From assembly GCA_963971305.1 (NCBI GenBank), contig CAXARO010001820.1:49122-113121 (forward strand): a stretch of 64,000 nt of DNA, in the 5' to 3' direction. A program made the position numbers and the translations under genes. This DNA is from Arcuatula senhousia (Eukaryota; Mollusca; Bivalvia; Mytilida; Mytilidae). The notes beneath the pieces were generated by a model that worked only from the letters and a program-made list of their open reading frames with translations, had not been told where the DNA came from and ran no database searches. This document shows positions 45,169-55,220 of this stretch, in pieces (the first letter of the stretch is position 1; each line of letters begins with the position of its first letter).

Positions 45169-45903
45169 TATATGAACCTTTTTGTTTAAGTCACCAATGT
45201 GTATTAATGCAACTTTTCAACCTAACTTACCATTTATGTGTCAAATCTGATGAAAAAAAACTGTTTCGCAATCAATTTTTTATCAATTTTATTAAACCAT
45301 CATATGAATTTAAGTTAAAATATAAAATTTTACTAAAGTTTCATATATTTTACATAAATAATTTGCAAATGTGATCTATATTCCTTTGCGAACAAATTTT
45401 CTTCCTTATTTCTTAACTATATAAACTTTATTTTTTAAGTCAACAATGTGTATTAATGCACATTTTCAACTTAACATACCATTTATGTGTCAAATCTGAT
45501 GAAAAAGTTGTTTCGCAAACAAATTTTTGTCTTTTTTTTTTAAAACCGTCATATAATTTTAAGCTTAAATATAATATTTTACTTAAGTTTTTATATATTT
45601 TACATCACAAATTTGCTAATGTAATCTTTATTCCTTTGCAAACAAATTTTCTTAATTATCTCTTAACTGTATGATCCATAATTTTTGAAGTCATCAACAT
45701 GTAGTTATGCAACTAATCAACTTATCATAGCATTCATGTGTCAAATCTGATGAAAAAAGTTGTTTAGCAAACAATTTCTTGTCAATTAAATTGGACCGTC
45801 ATATAATATTAAGCTCAAATATTATATTTTACTAAAGTTTCATATATTTTGCATAAGAAATTTGCAAATTTGATCTATATTCTTATGCGAACAAATTTTA
45901 TAT
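45169..45903 (+). repeat. ~240-bp repeat, units 7-9
   Basis: Units start at about 45,169, 45,420 and 45,672 with the same landmarks as units 1-6. With the insertions removed, units 1-9 form one array. Confidence 0.85.
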
Positions 45904-46088
45904 AGTCAATTGAAAAAAAAATCTAATAACATTTACTAGATTTATTTAGATTTTTTTTATTGTTGATAAATGTAACAATATGTTGAAATAATTCTTTTAA
46001 ACAGAGATCCTTTTACATTTTATAGATTTTTTCAGCACAATTTCTTTTTTTTTGTATTTAAAAATCAGAACGAATGAAATGAAATAAC

Positions 46089-46112
46089 ATTATTATTATT
46101 ATTATTATTATT
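46089..46112 (+). repeat. ATT microsatellite
   Basis: Eight ATT repeats. Confidence 0.9.
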
Positions 46113-46419
46113 CACGTTATTATAGAAGATAAGAACATGAACTTTGCCTATTTAGTTTTTAAAGGAAGTACTATGTAAAAATTAAATTCATTAGATTAAT
46201 AATATTTACACATTAGAACAGAAAATGTACGTCTAGTTTAACGCTATATCATAATTTATTTAAAACAAATTCAACTAACGCCGTGACTTGTTTGTGTTGC
46301 GTTATACATAAACGTATATTTAAAAACGATAATTCGTTTCACTGAAGAGTTTTCTAATTATACCGATCGATCGTATCAGTCAAAATAGCGGATCAATAGG
46401 CCGGTTACCTATGGTATCC

Positions 46420-46561
46420 GTCATCCGTCCAATCCGTCCGATCCGTTATCAATCAGTCAACAACCAGTCACCAACCATTCACCAATCCGTCATCAATCAG
46501 TCATCAATCTTGTCCACACTCGTCATCAATCTGTCACCGATCTGTCATCGATCCGTCAAAG
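46420..46561 (+). repeat. Right subterminal ATCAGTCACC / ATCCGTCA array
   Basis: GTTATCAATCAGTCAACAAC, CACCAATCCGTCATCAATC and similar, directly inside the right TIR and on the same strand as the left array. Confidence 0.75.
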
Positions 46562-46620
46562 TGTTGCATTGATCGGTTCAAGTACTGTATTCTACTGGTT
46601 TTCTAAGTTTTATAGTCCTA

Positions 46621-46662
46621 GCGTTTCTGATGAAGGCTAATCCAGAAAAGCGCATATCACGC
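46621..46662 (+). ncRNA. Diverged hammerhead-like segment (family A)
   Basis: CTGATGA and GAAA are kept, but stem I is GCGTTT and the stem III/cleavage region reads AGCGCATATCACGC. Probably inactive. Confidence 0.5.
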
Positions 46663-47020
46663 AGTGAAATTTTGCTTTTTCACATTTATCAAAATCCTTT
46701 CAATATGTGGATCGTGTCTTTCTGGCACATATTTCATATTCTTTTGTCTTTAATATAATTTTAGAGTTTGGCTTTAGGGCTGTGTGGAGGTCGGAGAAAG
46801 CTTCCCCGTGCTTCAGTTGTATGCTCATATATTTTCGAGTACTGGAATATGTGTTGGAAAGACACAGTTTACATATATCCAAAATGTGACAACGTTTGGT
46901 TATTTCTTTAAAATTTGATAAATTTATCTGTTTGGTCATTGATGTAATATATTTTGGCTTCGTATTTTGTTTTATCAAATGAAATATTCTACCAGTTTTC
47001 CAGTTGTTTTTTAACTTCTA

Positions 47021-47062
47021 GCGTGTCTGATGAAGGTTAATCCAACAAAGCGCTTATTACGC
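47021..47062 (+). ncRNA. Inactive hammerhead-like segment (family A)
   Basis: GCGTGTCTGATGAAGG is intact, but GAAA is replaced by CAAA and the 3' side reads CGCTTATTACGC, removing the cleavage nucleotide context. Confidence 0.55.
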
Positions 47063-47160
47063 AGTGAAAATTTGATTTCTTTACATTTATCAAAATCATT
47101 TCAATATGTTGATCTTTTTGGCACATATTCCACATTCTTTCGTTTTTAATACTACATCTT

Positions 47161-47929
47161 TTGGTTGTTGATTTTGAAATTGTCTTACTTTTTTACTTAG
47201 ATTGATCATGTTTCCATAACTTAGAATTTTGTGTTAAATTGGTCAAAGTGACTAAGGTTTTAAATGTAGAAAATTTTAAATAATCGGTTGCTCAATATTA
47301 TAAAATGATGTCATGGCTATGATTTAAGCTGTAGTTTTGTTATGTTGTCTATTTCTGATTTTCTTTTAGAAACACCCTAATTGTTTTATATATGTTTGCA
47401 GTATTTGATACCATTACTATGTAAGAGGCAAAGAGTGTATGTATTACCTTAGAAATGTTTTGTAAAGTTTAATCCAGAGTTTTATTCCACCGAAGCCACC
47501 GGTTGTGCTTTATTTTGATATACATACACCTTGCTCGTCCCCATTTTCTGTTGATCAGTTCAGACTAAGGGTATTTATTATAACTGGGTGGATTTCCCGT
47601 TTGTGTAAGGTTGTTGGAAGCCAATACATCCCGTTATTCCCATGTTTTCCAAGAACTTTTTGTACCTTCATTTTGCCAACCATATTTACGATTAGTACTT
47701 CCTGGTCACGGTTTGACTTACGACCAACCAACCAGAAGACCAAAATTGTGCCACGGAGAGGCATCGACTGTACCACGGAAGTACCACGGTGGTCGGTGGT
47801 TCTATAAATACAACGGAGCGTCTAAATGTCGTCAGACTTGGTATGACCCTCAGCTAGAGATCATCTGTTCTGTGTCTCTGAGGCTACCAATAACAGCGGG
47901 TATATGACTGTCAAACTATTTAACCACCT
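47161..47929. other. GC-richer segment, unassigned
   Basis: 47,500-47,910 has overlapping frames of 73-100 aa on both strands, which points to low stop density rather than a gene. The + frame contains YHGGRWFYKYNGASKCRQTW, which I do not recognise. It could be an exon relic. Confidence 0.3.
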
Positions 47930-48115
47930 TTTATTGATTGATTGATATTGATTGTTATTTGCTTAATGTCCCTTAGGCGATATTGCAGCCATCATTGGGA
48001 CATAAACAAGTTGAAATAACTATGTTTTACATGTTGATATGAAACAAAGTCAAAAGACCGTAGATAAAATAAAAAGTATGACTAGAAAATGAAAAGATAA
48101 AATAATCATAAAAAG
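47930..48115 (-). repeat. 5'-truncated SINE tail
   Basis: Same orientation and 3' body as 37,135-37,330 (TATTTGCTTAATGTCCC, CAGCCATCATTGGGACAT, AAGTCAAAAGACC). The tRNA-like head is absent. Confidence 0.65.
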
Positions 48116-48599
48116 TTAGCACACTAAAACAATAAAACCATTTACAACAATAGGAAAACAAAGAACTTAACTTTGATAACCTTAAAGAAACTATCACTAA
48201 TATGCATATGGAGAGACGTAATATTTTCTACAGTAAATCTAACCTTATTCACATGTTTGCAATTGTTACTTATCAGGGGAATTGGATACTTACTTAGCTA
48301 TAACTTTGAGGCCTTATATGTGAATTGTCATTTATTTTTTTATTATAACTTTGACAATTAAATATTGTATGGTTTATCTGAATTGATTATTTGTAAATGT
48401 TCATCTTTAGTCTTGATTCCAATGTCCAGTGACACTTATTAACACGGTCTAGCAAGGGTAATGAGATAAGTGACGATTACTTAACAGGTGATAATAAAAC
48501 CATAACCAAGGTCACGAAAACAATGTGACGTACTAAACCTGTACCACCCTACCAGGGTAAGCACTATACATGTATTTTTACTAAAAAAAATGTGTTGTT

Positions 48600-49055
48600 T
48601 GGCACTTCCTCAAAATTTTAATACATAACTTGGTGTTGCTGGCTTTACTTGTAAACAACATTGCGGATGTTAAGCGAAATTAGAAGTGTTTATTTTAGAT
48701 AATAATTTAGCTCTTAATTTAAAACTTTTCATGGCCCTTAAGACAACTAACACAAAAAACCATCTGCTCTACAGAAAACTGTAATGCATTTGCAACATAT
48801 TGTAGAAGACGAATGTTTAAATACTGTAAAAGGAAATAAATTTCGCGTGGTTTAAATTTCGCGTTTTCAGAACCAAAATACATTCGCGAGGTTTTATTTT
48901 CGCGTTTTATTAGATCATGGAATATGCGGTCCGTTGAAAATGTAATTTACGCGAGGGGATATTTTTGAGAATTTGTTATGATTGCAAAATTAGCGATAAT
49001 AAACCCCTCGCGAAAATTTCCCCTTTTACAGTAATAGGCAGAAAATGAATGTTGA
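48600..49055 (+). repeat. Duplicate of the 24.5-kb segment, carrying a MITE
   Basis: Matches 24,515-24,830 on the same strand (TTTACTTGTAAACAACAT, CTGCTCTACAGAAAACT, GGCAGAAAATGAATG), except for the 208-bp MITE. The pair brackets the 21.1-kb element at about 24 kb distance. Confidence 0.65.
48824..49031. mobile_element. 208-bp TA-flanked MITE
   Basis: Ends CTGTAAAAGGAAATAAATTT and, inverted, CTGTAAAAGGGGAAATTTTC. TA at 48,822-48,823 and 49,032-49,033. The paralogue at about 24,785-24,805 lacks it. Mariner-type non-autonomous element by TA target and CTG end. Confidence 0.85.
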
Positions 49056-49124
49056 CTCTGTTCTGTTCAGGTTTTTTAAAGCAAAATACAAATGACAACA
49101 ACGTTCCAGACAATAAATTTTGCT

Positions 49125-49168
49125 ACGCCTGACGCGCGTTTCGTCTATTCAAGACTCATCAGAGGCGC
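49125..49168 (-). ncRNA. Type I hammerhead ribozyme, intact
   Basis: Minus strand: stem I GCGCCT, core CTGATGA, stem II GTCT-TGAAT-AGAC (four pairs, G-C at the base), GAAA, stem III CGCGCGT (self-complementary with the preceding A), cleavage nucleotide C, stem I AGGCGT. All invariant core positions are present. The very short stem III is typical of type I hammerheads that work best as dimers. Confidence 0.88.
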
Positions 49169-49482
49169 TCTACCAAAATTATTGAAAATGCCAAACACAG
49201 TATGAATATGAAGAGCATAGAACAGTATAACCAAAAATACCAAACTGGGGAACCAAATTATTACTAAGATATTCAACCTATGTCTGGGGTAGGAAGAACC
49301 TTAGGGTTAAGACAATTTTAAAATTTAGACGAATAATTTAAAGCTTTGATGTATTCTCCAACTCAAAAGTGATGGTGCCGGAGCGGGCTAACCTCGGGGA
49401 ATTTAAACTCCACCAGCAGTGCTTATCTTCACGTGTGTTCGAAATACAAATGACAACAACGTTCAAGACAATAAATTTTGTT

Positions 49483-49526
49483 ACGCCTGACGCGCGTTTT
49501 GTCTATTCAAGACTCATCAGAGGCGC
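49483..49526 (-). ncRNA. Hammerhead with core mutation (GAAA to AAAA)
   Basis: Identical to the first unit except that the + strand reads CGCGTTTTGTC, changing the invariant G of GAAA. Probably inactive. Confidence 0.82.
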
Positions 49527-49840
49527 TCTACCAAAAATATTGAAAATGCCAAACACAATATGAATATGAAGAGCATAGAACAGTATAACCAAAAATACCA
49601 AACTGGGGAACCAAATTATTACTAAGATATTCAACCTATGTCTGGGGTAGGAAGAACCTTAGGGTTAAGACAATTTTTAAATTTAGACGGATAATTTAAA
49701 GCTTTGATGTATTCTCCAACTCAAAAGTGTTGGTGCCGGAGCGGGCTAACCTCGGGGAATTTAAACTCCACCAGCAGTGCTAACCTTCACGTGTGTTCGA
49801 AATACAAATGACAACAACGTTCCAGACAATAAATTTTGCT

Positions 49841-49884
49841 ACGCCTGGCGCGCGTTTCGTCTATTCAAGACTCATCAGAGGCGC
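49841..49884 (-). ncRNA. Hammerhead with cleavage-site mutation (GTC to GCC)
   Basis: Identical to the first unit except that the nucleotide before the cleavage C is C instead of U, breaking the A-U pair beside the cleavage site. Probably inactive or slow. Confidence 0.8.
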
Positions 49885-50173
49885 TCTACCAAAAATATTG
49901 AAAATGCCAAACACAGTATGAATATGAAGAGCATAGAACAGTATAACCAAAAATACCAAACTGGGGAACCAAATTATTACTAAGATATTCAACCTATGTC
50001 TTGGGTAGCAAGAACCTTAGGGTTAAGACAATTTTTAAATTTAGACGGATAATTTAAAGCTTTGATGTATTCTCCAACTCAAAAGTGTTGGTGCCGGAGC
50101 GGGCTAACCTCGGGGAATTTAAACTCTACCAGCAGTGCTAACCTTCACGTGTGTTCGAAATACAAATGACAAC

Positions 50174-51399
50174 AAATTATAGCAGTTTTAATGGCAACAA
50201 TGTAATAAAAAAAATCTTTTTTTACACATTATGACCCAAAGCTATCTTCTAAAAAAATTAATTTAGAACAACTTGATGTATTCATGTAGGTGTATCAGAA
50301 AAAGCAGTTGAGATGGTCCTGTTCTATAAGAAAAGAGAAAAGAAAAGCTATCTGCAAAACGCTGGCATACTTATATCGGTTTTATTTTGACATTTGTTTG
50401 ATATTAAGTAAAGGAATTAAAGTCAGTTTGTTGTTAATGTTTTTTTCAGTAAAGCCACAACAATCAGGATCCATGATACATATCATTGCACAAGCAACTA
50501 ATCTTTTAATATTACGTACAATTTTATGTGGTGCGCTGTATACATCGTTGTCCTGTATAAAAATCCTTGCCCGTTGTCATATTTGATGGCAAATAAGTCA
50601 ATGACAAATTCAACGAAAGAACTATCACATATACTTTCATTTCTGTCTTGTTTCGAAATCATATAAAAGCTACAGGGTCTAAGTGTCAGCTTAATACTGG
50701 TAGTAAGATGATATTCGTTTAGCAGCAAATTTAATACTAAAGCTTATTTTAAGCAGGTAAGTTAATTAATTACCATAATCTTAAAGTACAAATCCGGAGC
50801 ATTTAGTTGATTTGTTTATGGTAGGAGCTTAAATGTTTTTTGAGTATTTGACACCCGAGATATTTCAAAGTTTCAATTTTATATAAATATATAAATCTAT
50901 CAAAATTAGTTGCAGTTTTTCCTCAAAAGCTTCCGTCTTTAATAAGTAGATTTTTCGCTTAAATTTCAATATTTATTTGTTATTCAAATGTATAAAAAGT
51001 ATGTCTTGTGAAGTCGGAATTCTTTTTGTTTTTAATTCGGTAAGGCTCAAGTGAGCTAAACAAACTATACTTTTTGTAATTAATTTCCCCAGAGCTTTGT
51101 TTTAATTAAAACACAGTTATGATGTAAGTAATTTAAGTCTTAAAATCATTCAAGACCTATAATTTCTGCAATAAAACTTACTTTGATCCACTTTTTTTCA
51201 AAGAATTCCCTGTGACGTCAGATTTTTTTAAAATCGGAAAATCTCTAATTAGTGTTCAATATTTAAAACTATAAAATATATTTTTGGTTATAAATTTCCC
51301 TAGAGAATTTTTCTTCAATTAAAACACAGTATTAAAAATCGTTCCTATAATTTCTACAATAAAACTTAGTTCAATCCACTATTTCTTCGTGGATGCTGA
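50174..51399. other. AT-rich non-coding, nothing recognised
   Basis: Frames of up to 98 aa show no domain and AT-driven composition. Confidence 0.4.
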
Positions 51400-51820
51400 T
51401 ACAGAGTAATTACCATTGTAATCTTCTATCTAAGGATATGTTTTTTTCTTAATTTTTGTTTTTTATGTTCATTGTTTCTTCGTGTTGTTTTGGTCCGTGT
51501 TTACTAGTTTTGTATTTTATTTTGTATTCGTGTATTTTGTATTCGTGTTTACTAGTAGTGTCTTTAGTGTTTACTAGTTTTATATTTCGTGCTTACAAGT
51601 TTTATCTTTCATGTTAACTAGTTTTCTCCTTCGTATTTACAAGTTTTATCTTTCTTGTTTACTAGTTTTCTCCTTCGTATTTACAAGTTTTATCTTTCTT
51701 GTTTACTAGTTTTGTCTTTCGTATTTACTAGTTTTATTTTTAGTGTTTACTAGTTCTGTTAACATTTTGGCCTTTTGACATACGAATACCACAGTAGTAC
51801 ATCTTTGCTTCTTCCTTATT
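51400..51820 (+). mobile_element. PLE 3' tail expanded into a ~20-bp minisatellite
   Basis: The right end (GGCCTTTTGACATACGAATA, then ACATCTTTGCTTCTT) matches the reverse complement of the PLE 3' terminus. In other copies this is preceded by one TGTTTACTGGTTTTGTCTTT; here TGTTTACTAGTTTTGTCTTT and variants recur about a dozen times from 51,490 to 51,755. Confidence 0.75.
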
Positions 51821-52744
51821 TCTTGATATTTGAAAAAAGGTCATCCGAGTTCAGTAATTTTATTGAAGCTTCTATAATATATATACATACATACACACAA
51901 TATAATGAGTTTAACAAATTCTGACAGAAGATGCTGATACCCACAAACGAAAGCCCAATATCGGGATTATGTAAGGAAAAACCAACGCGCATGATGATAG
52001 ATCTGTCACATACGGCTCAATGTTTTAACTTAACGAAAATCTTGCCAGGCCATAGAATTACTTTCACCTCATTAACGTAACTTAATCGAGCTAGGAATGT
52101 ATGGATGGTACTATGCTGTAAAAGATCATCAAAGTTAAAAACCAAGATTTGACTTTCAGAAAAATATTTATGGTTTGTACAACAAATTGACATGAATAAT
52201 CAACTCCCGATTTGTAATATGCGAGGAAATCGGGTTGTTAAATGAAATAAATTTCTCGGGTGAACTTTTTCGTTTCAGTAAGTACGAGAAGAACATTGAA
52301 AAGAAAATTTGATAGTCTTCTGACAGGTGACGGGTTTGCAGTCAACAAAGAAAATGCACAACAGAAAAGACAAATTATCTGTTGTGATTGAATTTCAAAG
52401 GGTTTATCAAAGTGTGTTTATTTCTAAGAATGCAGGAGTCATCGTTTTAATTTGTCATAAGACGTTCGTGTTTCTTACGGCTTACAGTTTATTGAATCAT
52501 GTTACCTGTGGGCTGCCCGATCAGTGAATGCACCCTTAGTAGAGCCTAGCTTTGAGTAAGAATCTTTGGACTCTAACATCTCGTTATTGCATATCCCAAA
52601 GAGCGATCGGAGTATGTACCCTAAGTGGATAAATAGGGTGACACAGGGGTTGTCAGATTTTTTATAAGGGAATCCTGACCGCTGATCACAGTAGAGTCTG
52701 CCACGCTTCATCAATGTATAATATTCATTAATGGAATTCCATAT
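51821..52744. other. Non-coding; tRNA-Glu-like scrap near the end
   Basis: Mostly unassigned. At 52,665-52,700 the minus strand reads TGATCAGCGGTCAGGATTCC, like the 5' half of tRNA-Glu, and may be another member of that repeat family. Confidence 0.4.
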
Positions 52745-52905
52745 AGTGTCTCCTTTGCGAAATTTATTGTCTGGAACTTTGCTGTCATTTGTATTTTGAG
52801 GAACATTTAGTCCTTCTTCGGTTTATTGGTTTTGTAGTTGCCTTTTTTAACTGTTGACATTCGAATGCCCAATGGGTGCCTCTTTGCTTTTTTCAGAAAA
52901 AACAG
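52745..52905 (+). repeat. Family B retrozyme scrap joined to a decayed PLE 3' terminus
   Basis: AATTTATTGTCTGGAACTTT then GCTGTCATTTGTATTTT is the end of a 358-bp unit. It is followed by GTTTATTGGTTTTGTAGTTG and GTTGACATTCGAATGCCC, a PLE 3' end. Confidence 0.6.
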
Positions 52906-53499
52906 TAACGAATGCTTAATTCATTTTAAAAGCCACGATTTCGACAAATACCGTTAATAGAATAATTTGGCGTACGGATATTTTAGTGGTTTTAGGTTCA
53001 AATGAGCATGTTAATTTTGGCTAATTCAGAAAATTATTGATCCTTACTTTAGTCAACGCTATAAATATCTTTATATTTACAATATAACTTTTCACATGTT
53101 GATCTTTGTTATCATTATGTGTTCAGCCTTTATTTCATTGGCAATAATGCACAAGTATTTTAAAACTAATCACTAAGTGAGTTCAATATAAATTCTGTTT
53201 CAGATTAGAAATTTTCAAAAACTTCAACATTTTTTTCTCTCTAAAACAAGTTTCCCTTCACTTAAAAGTTTATCTGAAGTCCCTGGGTTAAGTAAAAAGT
53301 TGAAAATGCATTTGAAAGCATTCGACAACCTCATATAGAAAACCTGGCCAGTGGTTACCATAAATATACATATTTTATATACAGAGAAGCGGAGATTTAG
53401 GAGAGATTACACCCTTGAAACACTTTATAGATTCCATTAAGGAAAAATTAACATGTATTAATGGTGAAAAATATGGGATGTTGCTTAGTTAATTATTGA
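52906..53499. other. AT-rich non-coding, nothing recognised
   Basis: No feature supported. Confidence 0.4.
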
Positions 53500-54200
53500 T
53501 TTATTTCCAAGCAGTTCGATATTGGCTATTTCCAAGAGATAAACATGAAATGATGATGAAGTGGCGAAACTTGGGGAAAAATCAGATCAAAGAGGAAAGT
53601 TTTGACTGACAAAGGAAAATAAATTGATGGGTAAGAGCGGTAAATTAAACCTCCTTCGTAGGAATCCTACGGGTCCTCTTATCGAGACCTGCAGCAGGGT
53701 TCATTACCGTGCGATTCGCGTGGAATTTCTCCCAACACGTTGAAGCACTATGGTTACCGGCCAGCTGGTTTTCTGTATTATTGCCTGACGACCCCGTATT
53801 CGTTATGACAGGGCTGTCCCATTTAATTTCTTGGAAAAGACAATTCAGTCGCTTTGTGGGAAAAGAGGTCTGACCCGATGTCATGTTTCTGAACGCTCTT
53901 CAAAGGGCCTTTACCGACAAGCTTAGCGCTGCTGTGGGCCTATTCAAAACCGGCGAACCCGCACGGGTGTGGATAGGGTTGAACAAAAAACAGTTTATTT
54001 CGAAAACCAATTAAAAAAATGGCCTATGTGATGCACTACTTGGCGGTCTACATTGGCATCTTTTACGCACATGAAGCGTGGCATTTTCAACATTTAAGCG
54101 GCGAGGTTTTTCGTATTATAGACCTGACATGGTTTCTCTGTGGGCTTAGCGTTAACCCGATGTCGCGATCGGTCTTTGTCGCCCCCGGGCTCCGAACGGG
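53500..54200 (+). repeat. tRNA-Glu-like dispersed repeat, copy 3 (possibly two partial copies)
   Basis: AAATGATGATGAAGTGGCG, CACTATGGTTACCGGCCAGC, ATTATTGCCTGACGACCCCG and GCTGTGGGCCTATTC match copies 1 and 2. A second partial block at 54,020-54,200 (TTCGTATTATAGACCTGACA, GCGTTAACCCGATGTCGCG) resembles the end of copy 1. Confidence 0.55.
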
Positions 54201-54654
54201 ACTAAGTTTTTTTTTAAAGTTCCACGAAAAATCAAAATGCTGGAACTGAAATTTTTATAACCTCATGAAAAATATGGGCAGGGGTGCTCCAATAAACCCC
54301 TTTTATCACACAAGGTTTTTAGGGCATTTAGGCAACTGATTATGATTGAAAAGAAAGATGTATCATTTAAGGTAAAGTATAGATCTAGGTATACTTATGT
54401 TACTTACTGTTGAATTACATTTTAAAAATAACAAAGTACTGAAATCTAAGCACATGTTCCGTTAATTTATCCCCCTAGAAACCTGTCCCAAAGGATAACG
54501 AATAAAAAAGCAAAGGTTTCCCGATAAATACAGGTTATACAGAATACTCCTTTTCTTTATTCCCAAAAGGGTCTGGGATCATTATACACCACTTGTAGAA
54601 GAGGGGATATAAACCGTTTGTAGTTCAGAAGCATAGTCCTGCTTTCTGTCACGT
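54201..54654. other. Non-coding, nothing recognised
   Basis: No feature supported. Confidence 0.4.
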
Positions 54655-55220
54655 TTTTGTTAACTCATAGCTCATTTATAAGTCCTAGGTAGTTTATAGT
54701 TAGTGACAGGCTTTATATTGACATGATGCAGAGTTGGATATGTTGTTAGGTCAATCAGACATCTACTTCCTGTTAACTGAAAACTTTTATTTTTTTTCCT
54801 TCAAATGTAATTCCGTCTTGCTTTTCATTTGCTGATATCTTGTTTACTTTTAATCTTTCTGTTATTTAGTAACACGTTTAATGTCGGTATGAAGTATTGT
54901 TAGATATGTTTTTTACGATCCATCAGACGTCTAATTTCTATTTACCGAAAACTTTATTTTGTTCCTTCAGAATTAGATTCCGTCCAGTTTAGCATTTGCT
55001 CATTACCTGGCAACTATTAATCCTAGATTGATTATGTATGGTTACAAGCTTGATATGAATATGATGCAGTGTGGGATACATTTTTCGATCCATCGGACAC
55101 CTTCTTGTTTACCAAAAACTTAAAAAAATATTCTGTCACACTTTTCATTCATCTAAAACTCAGCAACTATTACTCTTAGGTTGATGATGTTTGGGAACAA
55201 GCTTCAAATTGTAAAATTGA
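54655..55220 (+). repeat. ~170-bp degenerate tandem repeat, about three units
   Basis: Recurring phrases: GATATGAATATGATGCAG, TACGATCCATCAGACGTC, TTACCGAAAACTT, CTTTTCATTTGCT. Corresponding points lie near 54,722, 54,888 and 55,060. Confidence 0.55.

Larger units (their letters stand above)
25484..46587. mobile_element. 21.1-kb TA-flanked element with perfect 26-bp TIRs
   Basis: The left terminus 25,484-25,509 (CAGTACTTGAACCGATCAAT...) and right terminus 46,562-46,587 are perfect inverted repeats. TA stands at 25,482-25,483 and 46,588-46,589. An uninterrupted family A unit reads CTAATATTCTACC; here CTAATA precedes and TATTCTAC follows the block, so TA is the duplicated target. TA target and a CAGT terminus recall Tc1/mariner elements, but the length is far beyond that group and I see no transposase frame. 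Just inside both ends are ATCAGTCACC-type repeats. Much of the length is later nested insertions. Confidence 0.75.
46588..47160 (+). mobile_element. Family A retrozyme, right of the 21.1-kb insertion, about 1.4 diverged units
   Basis: Resumes at TATTCTACTGGTTTTC, continues through a hammerhead-like segment, GAGTACTGGAATATGTGTTG (46,835), a second hammerhead-like segment and a TTTCGTTTTTAATAC end. More diverged than the 11.7-13.6-kb array. Confidence 0.78.
49084..50173 (-). mobile_element. Family B retrozyme array, three 358-bp units
   Basis: Units 49,084-49,441, 49,442-49,799 and 49,800-50,157, plus the first 16 bp of a fourth; near-identical. On the minus strand each holds a type I hammerhead, and no unit has a convincing ORF. 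Tandem, non-coding, hammerhead-bearing units are the hallmark of animal retrozymes, described as non-autonomous retroelements producing linear and circular RNAs. Confidence 0.85.

Noticed and set aside
30290..45780. CTGATGA motifs in every 240-bp repeat unit (as in CAAATCTGATGAAAAAAG) as further hammerheads
   Set aside because: No GAAA at the right spacing and no stem I complement downstream; the motif is coincidental.
47505..47907. Protein-coding gene from overlapping 73-100 aa frames
   Set aside because: Comparable frames occur on both strands, none has a recognisable domain, and no splice structure can be built.
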